A DNA stretch of 64,000 bases from Ampullaceana balthica (taxonomy: Eukaryota; Mollusca; Gastropoda; Lymnaeidae). The position numbers and the translations under genes were made by a program. The stretch spans positions 1,256,798 to 1,320,797 of the forward strand of contig CALYLW010000180.1 in NCBI GenBank assembly GCA_944989445.1, written 5' to 3'. A model generated the notes under the pieces. It worked only from the letters and a program-made list of their open reading frames with translations, made no database searches and had not been told where the DNA came from. Within the stretch, counting starts at the first letter, position 1. Each line of letters opens with the position of its first letter. This document shows positions 1 to 11,334 of the stretch, piece by piece.

Positions 1-13
1 TCATGTTTTATAA

Positions 14-1658
14 GGGGCCATCCATAAATGACGTCACGCACCTAGGGGGAGGGGGGTCACACTTTTGTGACGATGCTTGACGAGGGGAAGGGAGGTGGGG
101 TTGAAGAAATGTGACATCACATCAAAAGGGTAACTTTAAATAAAACTTCCACTGAAATATTTGGTCACTTACAATTTATTTAATGACTTTTTTTTAAATA
201 ATTTTTTTTTAAATCAGTGCTTCTCTATGTGCCGGTCGGTAGGCCATCTGACGCTGGTTGGCGTAAGCTATCAAGACACGAAAATTAAATCTAATTATAA
301 TCCTTAAGTTTGAGAACCCACAAGATAAAGTATGAAATTGCTACCCTACGTCGTTTGATGTTGACATCAAAGCATTTGTGATGTAACCGCAGCTCCGTTT
401 GGTTCTGTCACAGCAGGAGTCGGCTAACTTTTTTGCCCGTTACCCCAAAATATACAACTTTATGTGTGCGTTACCCAAGCCCCAGACTCTAGGTCCTGCT
501 CACATGACTCAGGGATTTGGGGGAGCGTCGTTAGCCCCCCTCCCCCCAAAAATGCTACTGGTGAGTTTTACAAGCATGACAAGGGTCTATAAATTATCTG
601 AATAGGATTATGTGTAGATATTTTTAGTCAAAACGACACGGAATATCCTTTTTCTTTAAAGGGGGGAATTCTATTTGATAGAATTATAAACGTTTTAAGT
701 TTGATATAATTGTTTGATTGGTTTTTGGTCAAACGCCCCTGGCCATTCTAGATATAATGATAAATGAGCCCATTTAAAATTAGTCAAGTATTCATTAACT
801 CTATTAAATGCATCTAATTCTTGACATCGCAATTTGAGAGGAGCACAAAACAACTTTTCTTCTTGCTCAGTTTTTAAGGCATTTATTTAAATATCACAGA
901 AAGGATACATGATACAATCAAGTCATGTAGATTAAGATTATTGTCACTCGTGTCAATATAAATGAAAGTATGGTGGATTTAGGTGTCTTCGTATAGTACG
1001 TAGGTAAGAAATCTACATAGTTGTCAAATTTTTCAAAATGCATTTTCAGGAAGGAACCGGTTCAATAATGGGCATATGTTCCAAGCGTACACGTACACAT
1101 GACGTATTTTGATATATCTAGTGGCTTTAGTGGATGTTATATGTCCCAAATGAGTCTGCATTACCCCCAAGAATTCCCTTTTTGAACCTAGATGAGGTTA
1201 TTTACCCCTGTTCGCCGACCTCTTTCTTACAGGATGCCCGTCAGTCAATTGAGGGATTTTTTTTAAAATACATTTTTAAAATATTATTTTTAAATAATTT
1301 TTTTCTAAACAAAGATGTTAACCGTGATGATTAATAGTCAATGTTTAATTTGTATGCATTAAAATAAAATATAATCTAAGGATGTTAACACGGTTTTCTG
1401 AAGGCCGGTTAAACGTTTTTAAAAAACGCTTCACGCGGGTTACGATATTAAAATGTAGACCTTCACTAAATAAATAATAAATACTTAAATGACAACAAAA
1501 GTGAGTTAAAATATACTTATTTTCAAATAGAAAATAGGTTGGTCAAAGCTTTGACGTATTTTTAGAGGGGGGGTCTAACTTTTTGTGACGACGCGTGACG
1601 AGGGGGGAGGGGGTACAAAATCGGCCAAAATCGTGTGACGTCATTTATGGACAGCCCC
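14..1658. mobile_element. Inverted-repeat DNA element with CRE-containing termini, copy 1
   Basis: Left end GGGGCCATCCATAAATGACG and right end, read inward, GGGGCTGTCCATAAATGACG are imperfect terminal inverted repeats continuing into TGACGTCAC. Flanks are TAA/TAA-like. Compared with the ~380-bp copy at 16766-17146, this copy holds about 1.2 kb of extra sequence after about position 185, including a piece of a hAT element near 216-310. The superfamily was not identified. The small ORFs inside (for example 399-605 and 1134-1334) match nothing known to me. Confidence 0.75.
216..310 (+). mobile_element. hAT end fragment nested in copy 1
   Basis: It starts CAGTGCTTCTC and then carries TCTAATTATAATCCTTAAGT, the same sequence found about 85 bp inside the complete hAT at 39607-41067. 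The matching right terminus was not seen nearby, so the fragment's extent is uncertain. Confidence 0.55.
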
Positions 1659-1882
1659 TAAGATGATAGCATGGAAATGCAAGGCCATCACATATTTCTT
1701 TCAAATTGCTGTCATTTATCATTGGATGTGTTCAGTATGAGGTGAAGGAGACTAATTCAAGGGATCAGCTTATGAATGAAGGGCTTACAAGCATATAAAT
1801 ACTGTTGACCACAGGGAAACTTCATCATGTATTTCACGCTAGAATAATTAAACAACCTTGTAAAAACAAATTTTTTCACTAT

Positions 1883-2274
1883 AAATCCCTTATTTACGAG
1901 TCAGAACTCAACGCGACAAACATTTACAGACTGAAACTGACTTAAGTCCTCTTTGCTGTAAAACCAGGGGGGGGGGAGGTGTGGTCACCGATAGCAGGCG
2001 TGAACGACTCAAGTGGCACGGGATGCCGAACAATACCAAACTGTGAAATTGAATTACCTATAGTTATATAGAGATAAACTAAAAGTGCATTAATTTAATT
2101 ACGGTACATTCGATCGATCTGAAATTTTGATACGATGCATTGTTAGGTGACACGAGTCTATGTGCAAAATTTCGATAGCAGCACAGGAAGTGTGTCATTT
2201 TTTACTTTTGTTTTTCCGCCCGCCCGCCTGCCCGACGACGAACGACAAGATTTCGAAGTTAATACAAGGGATTT
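1883..2274 (-). mobile_element. AAATCCCTTATAT-family element, copy A
   Basis: Bounded by AAATCCCTTAT and its complement AAGGGATTT. Read on the minus strand it contains the family core (ATCAAAATTTCAGATCGATC) near 2110-2145 and the text 'atgacacacttcc' after a GC-rich hexamer run. No coding capacity; non-autonomous. Confidence 0.7.
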
Positions 2275-3020
2275 AAAAACAATGAAAAAGATGTGCACCT
2301 GATGACAACAAAGTCACTTTTCAATTGAACAGATCAAAGTAAGAATATAATAAAGATGTGTACCAGATGGCCACATTAAAAACATCAAGCTTTTTAAAAG
2401 CCTACATTTAAGATGTATAAATCAGTATTAGGGGTGTGATGTGCTATCTAAATTTAGAATAAATTCTGTAACATTTATCTTATCAGTTAACAAATGTTCC
2501 TAATGGCATTTCCATCTTGTGATTGGTTGGGTGAAGTGGTAAAACATATTTTTCTATGTTCAATTCAAATCCTTTGTCCCCCATTGATTCCTCATTGTAA
2601 ATCTTATTTGATTGCCCTCCTTTTGTTTGCTCATATTATTATTCAGTTTAATTTTTTAATTAGCTTTGGTATTTTCTAATCCTTATGTTGTGTCAAAGTC
2701 TGAATATGTATGTCTAAATAAATATAGGAAATATTGTAATATAGTCAGTGCAGAAATTCCCAAAATAGACTGACTAACTTGAGCTTTTAGAATTAGATTT
2801 AGACTTTCCATCTATTGTTATTGATACATTTTAAATACGGTAATAAAATAAAATACTCAACTTGGAAAACAATAGTTCTTGTTTTGAATATTGTAATTTT
2901 TTTTTAATTTGGCAGATTTTTTAAAATAAAAAAAAATTTAAATAAAAAAATATGGGCTTTTTTATAATGGATCAATTTAAATATTGTCTTCATGTTCAAC
3001 AATAAATGTATCTACTTTTT
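2275..3020. other. AT-rich intergenic stretch, no gene recognised
   Basis: About 750 bp of A/T-run-rich DNA. The one 61-codon ORF (2494-2679) has low-complexity hydrophobic composition and no recognisable domain. I see no RNA gene or repeat terminus here. Confidence 0.5.
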
Positions 3021-3457
3021 AAATCCTTTATATTAACTCGTGTCTGCTTGAATGTTTGCAGCAAAAACTTTGGATCGATTTTTAACCCACTTCCTCGTAA
3101 GCTAGCGAGCTGAAATTTTGCAGGCAGACTCGTGCCGATGATAAAAATGATGCATCAAAATTTCAGATCGATCGAATTTACTGTAATTAAATTAATGAAT
3201 TTTTAGATTATCTTTATTTATCTTTATGTAAAATGTTAATTTTTGTGCTAGTGTCGTGGTGTGTATTATATTGAACAACCTTTACTGTCGCGCAATAAGA
3301 CGCGTATTATATTGACAATACTTTTAAAAAATATATTCCCGATCGGTGCGCATTATTTATATTAAACATGTTTTACGAGACATAACTAAAATTGTGGATT
3401 TTTGGATTGTCGTAATAATGAACATTATTTTAGTTATGTCTCGTATATAAAGGATTT
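3021..3457 (+). mobile_element. AAATCCCTTATAT-family element, copy B
   Basis: Starts AAATCCTTTATATTAACTCG and ends in TATATAAAGGATTT, with the family core near 3150-3210. After the terminal inverted repeat the text 'atagtcaaaaactt...ttttatgggttttt' also recurs in other copies, so the real end may lie 30-40 bp further on. Confidence 0.7.
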
Positions 3458-3554
3458 ATAGTCAAAAACTTGGATTTTTATGGGTTTTTCTTATTTAAAA
3501 TGATCTTTGGAGCAGAAAATCGATGTTTTAAACAATGTTTTTTTGTTGTTTTTT

Positions 3555-3630
3555 TGGGGTTCCAGGCTTTGTGACAGGTGACATGGTAAAAATGGTCAAA
3601 AATAGCGTGACGTACTTTATGGACGGCCCC
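3555..3630. mobile_element. Orphan right terminus of a CRE-type/GGGGCCGTCC element
   Basis: It ends GCGTGACGTACTTTATGGACGG then CCCC, the same terminus as the 20548-22050 element. No partner left end was found upstream, so this is a truncated copy. Confidence 0.6.
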
Positions 3631-4726
3631 AAAGTTATAGTAAATTAAGTAAAGTATATGTCTAAGCCTAGTTAGTAATTAGTTAGCCTGGTTCCTGCAC
3701 TGGTACTGGCACTGGTTAAGTCACGAAATGAAATGTCTTTTTATTTTCGTCTCAATGAAATAAACTAATAAAGAATAAAGGTACATGTATTGTTTGAATG
3801 TTTAAAAAATTATTATCAACTTTATAATTTCATTTAATCTCTTCTTTTTAAACAAAAGTTTACTTGTGTAGCTTGTGAATGTCTACTAACCAGAAAAAGC
3901 ATTCAAAGTTATGAATCCAATGTGTTCCACCTTGGTGTTTTCGATTCCTGATTTTAGCATGAGCTTGGTTATTGTCAGGAAGTGGAATGTCGCCGGCAAA
4001 TTATGTTGCAAGCATTTTTATTGGTTGCTGTATCTATCCTAACTCGTCTTAAAATAAACGCCATTGGATGAATAGTTATTCTAATAGGCTACTCAAACCA
4101 CATGCTCTAGCAACACTCAACTATAGCAATCACCAAAGAAAATAGTAAAAGGATCCTCCTAAAAATGTATAATTAAATTTATATAATGTATTATATTTAA
4201 GACAAGCTGCTGCTTTAACTGCTTAAAGTATGATTGATCCAATTGTAATTAGATCTATTTGGGATATTTTAAAGCAAATGTAACAGTGACATAAGTGAAA
4301 GTGGACTCCAACTCCACCGTGGAGGGACCAGTGGCGGATTTAGCTACAGTGCGTCTTGCCCCCCACCCGCGACCCTATTGGGTCTAAAATGGTGCCCCCT
4401 AAAGACGCCCTCGATGAACACTAAAAAGGTGTCACAAGAGCAGAAAAAATATTGCTAAACACGAAACGTCTAATCAACACCAAAACTGCTTGCTAAATAT
4501 CGTATTTCAAATGATGAAACTGTAATATCTGGTTTAAATCAATCACTCGCATCTGAATTATCGGTGACAATTGATAATGAAGTTAAAGCTGCACAATTCT
4601 TTTCTTTAATTATTATTCAACCATTGATATATCTAGAATTTATCAGATGTCAGTTTCTTTACGTTGATTTTTCAAAATCAGGACATGTTGTGGAAAGATT
4701 TATAGGCTTTTATACTTTGGTAAATA

Positions 4727-4790
4727 GCGGCTGGATAGCGCATAGTGCGCTCGCCTCACAAGCTGAGGGGCGTGTGATCTAGCCCATGTT
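4727..4790 (+). repeat. Possible tRNA-derived SINE head
   Basis: The sequence TAGCGCATAGTGCGCTCGCC then TCACAAGCTGAGG resembles the A-box and anticodon arm of tRNA-derived SINEs ('tagc..agtg..cctcacaagc'). The B-box region (GTGTGATCTAGCC) is a poor match to GGTTCGANTCC. Not a functional tRNA. Confidence 0.35.
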
Positions 4791-4835
4791 AAAGCCACAA
4801 TAATAAATAGATGTAAAAACAAAGTTTTTGACTAT

Positions 4836-5075
4836 AAATCCCTTATATATGAGACATAACTAAAAGTAGTGATTATGTTTAAATGCGACATTTACAGACT
4901 GAAACAGAATTATCTCCCGTGGTTTTAAAACCGGGCGCAGGGACGCTAGGGGGTGTGAACATCGACGGTCTGCGTCAACGCGTGAACTGAACTGTCACGT
5001 GTAAGAATTATTTAAAAAAAATGTTCGGATAGTCCGATCGCTTAAACTTACAAAGCAAGTTAATATAAGGGATTT
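4836..5075 (-). mobile_element. AAATCCCTTATAT-family element, copy C (internally deleted)
   Basis: Bounded by AAATCCCTTATATATGAGAC and AATATAAGGGATTT. At 240 bp it is about half the length of copies D and E and lacks the conserved core, so it is an internal deletion derivative. Confidence 0.65.
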
Positions 5076-5239
5076 AAAAATGGAATGACTAACGCTAAGA
5101 AAGTCCTCCGCTGACCTGGAAAGGAGATGGGGGCGCCCACCAAGGTCTACAAAGCACCGCCCCTAGTAGGTTCTAATGGAACCATTAGGATCCCCTCCGA
5201 ACACCGTTTATGAGACTTTAAAAAATAAATGAGAAAATA

Positions 5240-5845
5240 AATAAAAAATGTTACCGCATTTGCTGAGAAGATTTTAACGGAACTAAAAAAGAGAAACATT
5301 GATTTCACACTCTGTCAAGGACAGGCATACTCTTGAATTAAGAGTGGCCTTCAAACTCAGATAAAGAAACTTTCACCCAATTGTCGTGCCCATGTTTTGA
5401 ATTTGGTTACTATCGAAGCAATGTCTGTAAACTGATGTAAAGTTGTTTTTGGCACAGATTTGAGGTTGTATGCATTCCTTACGTCTAGTTTACCACGTCT
5501 ACATACTCTTAAAGAACACCAGAAATCTGAACATGAATCAACAATAGATACTCTGAAACGACTTTCTGATACAAGATGTGCAAGCCGTAAGCATGCAGTT
5601 CATGCAGTTGTTGGATCATTCTCTGCTATTCTAGCCACACTTGATTCAGGGGAGTCAGAATATAAAGGAATTGTCAGAGCAGAAGCTATGGGACTATCTG
5701 TTTTAATAACAAAATATTCTTTTGTTTTTCTGATGCTATTTGTACAAAAGTTATCTTCGTGTTATCAAACTACTTGCAACGCCTTTGCAAAACAATTGAT
5801 CGATGTTGGAAGAAATAAGTTTGTTGAAATGAGAAGCGATGAAGC
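5240..5845 (+). pseudogene. hAT transposase fragment (ZMYM1-like lineage)
   Basis: The frame at 5460-5921 reads SSLPRLHTLKEHQKSEHEST, then TLKRLSDTRCASRKHAVHAV, which is the 'LKRLSxTRWxxRxxAVxAL' block of ZMYM1/DUF4371-type hAT transposases, with Trp replaced by Cys. Upstream text around 5395 (CRAHVLNLV in another frame) fits the preceding His-containing block. Stops and frame changes show it is dead. Confidence 0.7.
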
Positions 5846-5910
5846 CAGTGGCGTAACAACTGGTTGGCATCGGGGCAGTTGCCAAGGGCGCCAGCTCAAA
5901 AGGGCGCCAC
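5846..5910 (+). mobile_element. hAT left terminus
   Basis: CAGTGGCGTAACAACTGG followed by a GGGGC/GGGCGCC-rich stretch is a typical hAT end. A partner right end may be the one at 11155-11186 (GCTACGCCGCTG), but the flanking 8-mers (gatgaagc and aaatgtat) do not match. Confidence 0.45.
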
Positions 5911-5947
5911 TAAATCTCTAATTTTTAAATTTGTATTTAAATAAATA

Positions 5948-6591
5948 CAGTCGGACCTCTCGAAGTGGAACTCAAAAGGATCCGAAAGAAAAATTTCGAC
6001 TTACGGAGTTTTTGAGTTAAGGAAGATGGCGTAATAGGCGCCGATTAATCAAGGACAATGTAGATATTGAGATGTGGGGGGGAACAGCCATACCGGCTAG
6101 TAGACTTGACAGGAAAGAGAGGCGGTGTCTATGTTTCATATGAAAGGAAGCCAACTTGCTTTGACATGCCGACACAAGCCCATGAGAGGAGACACCTTCC
6201 CTCCCCTCCCCCTATTTACTCCCTCCACAGTGGGAGGGGGGGTAAGATTTTTCGTTTTTAAAAATAGTCACAGCATGCAGCATAGGGACGTGAATTAACC
6301 ACTTACCACTCCTTTTTCTTGTCTTTGTCATTTTTTGTACTTGCAAGCGTCACTTAATCCCTCGTGGAATGGACTTAAAGATAAGATTTTACGTCCATTT
6401 AGGTGGCTCTATGGAACACGTGTTCTGAAATGTCACTCCAGAATAATAACCCAAATTTCGACTCAGAGAGGTTGAAAATAAAAAATCTTGGAGTTTTAAG
6501 GAGATCTAATATACATTAGTCTTATGGAATTGGCCGGGACCTAACAATTAATTCGATATAGGGAGAAGTTCGACTTAGCGAGGTCCGACTG
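5948..6591 (+). mobile_element. Pogo/Tigger-like non-autonomous element, family 1 copy A
   Basis: Termini CAGTCGGACCTCTCGAAG and CTTAGCGAGGTCCGACTG are inverted repeats, and TA precedes the left end. Such 'CAGT.GACC..CTAAGTCGA' ends are typical of Tc1/mariner pogo-type elements. 644 bp, no transposase. The internal G-rich and C-rich tracts near 6075 and 6200-6240 form a second inverted repeat. Confidence 0.75.
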
Positions 6592-6686
6592 TGTTTCACT
6601 TTTATCCTCTATAACAAAAAAGTGAATAATAAATTATATTTATAAGTTGTTCTCTTTGGAACTAAGTTCATCATTTACTGTCATCT

Positions 6687-7446
6687 TTTTACCACGTTTT
6701 TATTAACTCGCTTTCGTTGGGCATTGTTTGTTTGTCCAAGATTTTTTCAAATCTGCCAACGTAAAAATGAACCACTTCCTATGGTCCTAGAGATCTAAAA
6801 ATTTTACCACAGATAGATCTTAGATGACAATGCAATGTATCAAAATTTCAGATCGATCAAATGTACCGTTATTAAATTATTGAACTTTTAAGTTTATCTA
6901 TAGTCTATATTACTATATAAAAGCATCTGCACCGTCGGCTTTTGTTGACATCCGTGAGTTCGCCCCGTGACCACATCACAATGTTTTTAAAACGTTGGGC
7001 GGGCGCTTGTGAGGTGTTTGGTAAAATAAATAGAGGTAAAAAAAAATATATTTTTTTAAAACAGGTTGTTATGAGTGGACTAAAAAGAATAAAATAAAAT
7101 GAAGTAAAAAAAAGATGTTTAAAAACCACGTTTTTAGAAGCGGACTAAAAAGAAGAAAATAATTTAAAACTTGTAAGTTCAAGTACTTCCATTTAATATG
7201 ACTAAAAACGTGGGGTGGGTGTTTGGTATAAAAATTAAAGATTTCTAATTTAGAAGGCCAAAGAGAGATCTATAAGTGAGAGAATGAGTGAACCGCATAT
7301 GTTAAACCTCATAAGCTCCCGCCCCACGTTTTTAGTCATATTAAATAGAAGTACTTGAACTTACAAGTTTTAAATTATTTTCTTCTTTTTAGTCCGCTTC
7401 TAAAAACGTGGTTTTTTTAAATCTTTTTTTTTACTTCTTTTTATTT
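6687..7446 (+). mobile_element. Foldback element, copy 1 (tandem partner of copy 2)
   Basis: Begins TTTACCACGTTTTTATTAAC, includes the conserved core around 6810-6895, then a long inverted repeat whose arms lie at about 7121-7215 and 7322-7418 (arm starts AAACCACGTTTTTAGAAG and ends ACTAAAAACGTGGGG) around a ~105-bp loop. No transposase. Copy 2 follows with no spacer. Confidence 0.8.
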
Positions 7447-8182
7447 ACCACGTTTTTATTAACTCGCTTTCGTTGGGCATTGTTTGTCCAAGATTTTTTC
7501 AAATCTGCCAACGTAATTGAACCACTTCTGATGGAGCTGGAGATCTGAAAATTTTACCACAGATAGATCTTGGATGACAATGCATTGTTTCAAAATTTCA
7601 GATCGATCAAATGTACCGTTATTAAATTATTGAACTTTTAAGTTTATCTACAGTCTATATAAAAGCATCTGTACCGTCAGCTTTTGTTGACATCCGTGAG
7701 TTCGCCCCGTGACCACATCACAATGCTTTTAAAACGTTGGGCGGGCGCTTGTGAGGTGTTTGGTAAAATAAATAGAGGTAAAAAAATATTTTAAAAAACC
7801 AGGTTGTTATAAGTGGACTAAAAAGAATAAAATAAATAGAAGTAAAAAAAAGATGTTTAAAAACCACGTTTTTAGAAGCGGACTAAAAAGAAGAAAATAA
7901 TTTAAAACTTGTAAGTTCAAGTACTTCCATTTAATATGACTAAAAACGTGGGGTGGGTGTTTGGTATAAAAATTAAAGATTTCTAATTTAGAAGGCAAAA
8001 GAGAGATCTATAAGTGAGAGAATGAGTGAACCGCATATGTTAAACCTCATAAGCGCCCGCCCCACGTTTTTAGTCATATTAAATAGAAGTACTTGAACTT
8101 ACAAGTTTTAAATTATTTTCTTCTTTTTAGTCCGCTTCTAAAAACGTGGTTTTTAAAAATCTTTTTTTTAACTTCTATTTAT
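7447..8182 (+). mobile_element. Foldback element, copy 2
   Basis: Head-to-tail repeat of copy 1 with the same order of modules: ACCACGTTTTTATTAACTCG start, core near 7560-7650, GCGGGCGCTTGTGAGGTG motif, and inverted-repeat arms near 7857-7952 and 8062-8155. The two copies are near identical, so the duplication is recent or homogenised. Confidence 0.8.
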
Positions 8183-8560
8183 CCTACATATGATACATGC
8201 ATATAATATGTATATGATAAATGATTTCTTTAATTACTTGGGCCTTTTATTATTTATTAACATTTTTAAAAATCATCAATCAACATACATAATTCCCGTA
8301 ATGGATGTAATGCTTCTTTGATGTAATGCTGATTTGTTACATAGAGCGCACCAAAAATTACTGCACCAAGTGACACTAATGTGGTGATAAATTCATTGAT
8401 TCTTAAAATTTGACAGCCGCCCCTGTTGTAAAAAATATATTTTTTGGGGAGGGGGGCGGCAAATTCTTTATTGTTATTAGCTAATTGTTAAAACGTGAAA
8501 ATAAATTTTAATAAAATAAAAGCCAAGATAAGTACTCAATAAGTACTCAACATTACCAAC
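8183..8560. other. Spacer with weak hAT-end-like text
   Basis: Mostly AT-rich. The segment 8440-8462 (GGGGAGGGGGGCGGCAAATTC) resembles the inner part of hAT ends of the 13126 type, and 8345-8372 (agcgcaccaaa..actgcacca) recurs at 48108. No gene is seen. Confidence 0.35.
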
Positions 8561-8880
8561 GTGTTTTTCAAACGGAAGGAATCAGAAATTGGATAAAAAA
8601 AGAATAGACTATTAATAAAGACCGACAATTAGTTGTTGTAAAAGAGAAAACAAAGTGGCAAGAAGTTCTTGTTACAATATTTGACATGATTAAATCCTGG
8701 CGAAATTGAATGTGACTTTTTGAGGTCATAGAAAGGGCAATACTGTTGCAAATAAAGGCAATATTCTGGAACTAATGCATTAGCTTGCAAAGTACATTCG
8801 AGCACTCCGAGAACATAGTGGGAAAAGGGGTAAAAAAAACTTGTCATCTAAAATTCAAACTGAGCTCAAAGCAATTTTTT
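8560..8880 (+). pseudogene. hAT transposase N-terminal fragment, cut by foldback copy 3
   Basis: Across frames the plus strand reads KEKTKWQEVLVTIFDM, then GHRKGNTVANKGNILELMH, LAKYIRALREHSGK and SSKIQTELKAI. This is the 'NxGNFLxLLxLLAKYDPVLxEH...SxxIQNELI' block of ZMYM1-like hAT transposases. It breaks off at 8880, exactly where the foldback copy 3 begins. Confidence 0.65.
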
Positions 8881-9630
8881 ACCACGTTTTTATTAACTCG
8901 CTTTCGTTGGTGTGGCATTGTTTGTTGGTTTGTCCAAGATTTTTTCAAATCTGCCAACGTAAAATGAACCACTTCTGATGGTCCTAGAGATCTGAAAATT
9001 TTACCACAGATAGATCTTGGATGACAATGCATTGTATTAAAATTTCAGATCGATCGAATGTACCGTTATTAAATTATTGAACTTTTTAGTTTATCTATAG
9101 TCTATATATAAGCATCTGTACCGTCGGCTTTTGTTGGCATCCGTGAGTTCCCCCCGTGACCACATCTCAAAATGTTTTTAAAACGTTGGGCGGGCGCTTG
9201 TGAGGTGTTTGGTAAAATAAATAGAGGTAAAATAATATTGTTAAAAACCAAGTTTTTATTAGTGGACTAAAAAGAATAAAATAAAAAAAGGTAAAAAAAT
9301 GATTTTTAAAAACCACGTTTTTACAAGCGGACTAAACAGAAGAAAATAATTTAAAACTTGTAAGTTCAAGTACTTACGTTTAATATGACTAAAAACGTGG
9401 GGCGGGTGTTTGGTATAAAAATTAAAGATTTCTAATTTAGAAGGCAAAAGAGAGATCTATAAGTGAGAGTATGAGTGAGCTGCATATGTTAAACCTCATA
9501 AGCGCCCGCCCCACGTTTTTAGTCATATTAAATCGAAGTACTTGAACTTACAAGTTTTAAATTATTTTCTTCTTTTAGTCCGCTTGTAAAAACGTGGTTT
9601 TAAAAAATCATTTTTTTTTACCTTTATTTA
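8881..9630 (+). mobile_element. Foldback element, copy 3
   Basis: Starts ACCACGTTTTTATTAACTCG and has the core (ATTAAAATTTCAGATCGATC) near 9037-9056. Inverted-repeat arms lie near 9305-9405 and 9507-9605. It sits inside a hAT transposase pseudogene. Same modules as copies 1 and 2. Confidence 0.8.
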
Positions 9631-11186
9631 TGTAGATACAGTTCACGAAAAATCATCGTTCTCCAATAACAAGATGCCAAATATTGTTCCATTGTATTTG
9701 ATAGCTCTTCATATGTTTGACATAAGGACCCAACAAGTCCAGTTGTGTGATATGTAAAGATTGAAAATAAAAAAGTAGACGCTGTAGAATCTTTCAAAGA
9801 TTTCGTTCAAGTAAAAGTGAATCTGCTTACGACATTTCTGAAATGATTTTGAACAAATTTTGATATTAAAATAATGGACTGCACAGGCCCAACGTGTGTT
9901 AATACTTCTTAAAGGCGGAAAAGTATTCAAGAGTACAACAAAGGCGCAAAAACATAAAATCTCATGTCAAAATCGTTCAAACAGTTAAACCTAAATTGTT
10001 AACATTAATACTGCAACTGAAACGAATTCTCCAACTATTTTAGTACACTTGAGTGTTGTTACGCATTCTTTTCCAAGTCCATACACTGTTGGAAATACCT
10101 AATTGCTTCTACAAGCCAGGCATTCAGACTTCAGGATACAAAATAGTGAATATACCATGGAGCCTTTTTGAGGTTACTTTGTAAGCTATAGAACTGTAAG
10201 ATGCAGACAAAAAGCTCAACACACGAACAGACGCAGGAACTTTGCTAGTCTCCATGAAATCTTTTTATTTTTAAAGTAATTTTTTTTTAAATGCGCGAAA
10301 ATCTTTACAAACGTATAGTGCTCAACAAAAAAATTTCTTAGCAGTGGCTACTCACACTCACAGAGAAACTAATGGAATAGAATACTTCAGGGATGCTTTG
10401 AAATTTGATAAACTTTATGTGGAGACCTCATCATTTTAATCGAACCTTCCAATCAAAGAGCAAGAGAGCAAATTTTTGGTGATTGACGCAAATATGTATG
10501 TATCTATGCTATGTAGAATAACAGCAATAACAGTTAAGAAGAAATTTGATTTCTTCATAAAATGACATTAGTGATTAGTGTATAAATTCGTGTGAGGCTT
10601 TGGCAGTTATATAGAAGACATGATTTTCGTACACCAGCTAATCTACTGGACTTTCAAATTTTGTCTTCAAATTAGAGTATTCAAAATAAGCCACATGACA
10701 TAGTCAGGCAAGGAATATTTTAGCACCATGAATAGAATTTTTTTTAATGAATTCACGACTAGGTGGTTTATTTAAGTTTATAAAGATAATTAGGCTCGAA
10801 GTTACCCTGCCTAAAATAATATAATTAATTTGAACATTGTTTACAACTGTCTTAAGTAATGCAATGCGTTAAAAAGGCTTCTCTGTAATTATTTTAATGA
10901 AAAATTAATGACGATCAATGACCAAAATTGTCTAATCTATTGCTATTTTAGCTATTGAACATGCCATGGCTGAAAACATTGATACATGAAAGATTGAGCC
11001 ATGAGGAAAAACATAAAACTTTAATTTCATTAAAGAAATGAAGCCTTTCTTTTTTAACATAAAAGTATGTAGAGTTCTTATTATTACTTTCTAATTATTA
11101 TTTTTTACTTTATAGCGTTAACATATTTTTCGGCGGAAAATTTGGTTTCTGCCCCGGGCGGCATACCCAAGCTACGCCGCTGAAAT
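9631..11186 (+). mobile_element. Decayed hAT remainder ending in a hAT right terminus
   Basis: The stretch has no intact ORF. It ends CCCCGGGCGGCATACCCAAG then CTACGCCGCTG, the inverted form of the 'CAGTGGCGTAGC' hAT end. It is probably the rest of the element whose coding part is at 8560-8880; the left end is uncertain (8440 or 5846). Some minus-strand text near 9880-9920 (INTRWAC) also looks hAT-like, so two relics may overlap. Confidence 0.45.
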
Positions 11187-11334
11187 GTATCAAGAAAACA
11201 CTTAATATTTATTTTGTAAGGAAAAAATAATAACAAAAATAGCGTAATAATATAATAAAATATATAATAACCAAACATTCTAATTTAAAAAAATATTTGT
11301 CCTATAGCATTATAGTAAGTGCTTAGAACAAAAA

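Larger units (their letters stand above)
4329..5845 (+). mobile_element. Degenerate hAT element (left end plus transposase pieces)
   Basis: Starts with CAGTGGCGGATTTAGC, a common hAT terminus, followed by a C-rich stretch. Transposase-like text is recovered in the 5240-5845 part, so the right end is lost or ends against another hAT terminus at 5846. It contains an AAATCCC-family insertion at 4836-5075. No target duplication could be matched. Confidence 0.55.

Noticed and set aside
4727..4790. Functional tRNA gene
   Set aside because: No complete cloverleaf, a poor B box and no acceptor stem pairing; at most a SINE head.
5846..11186. One single 5.3 kb hAT spanning from CAGTGGCGTAAC to GCTACGCCGCTG
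   Set aside because: The termini are of similar type, but the 8-bp flanks differ (gatgaagc and aaatgtat) and the inner ends diverge; separate elements are more likely.
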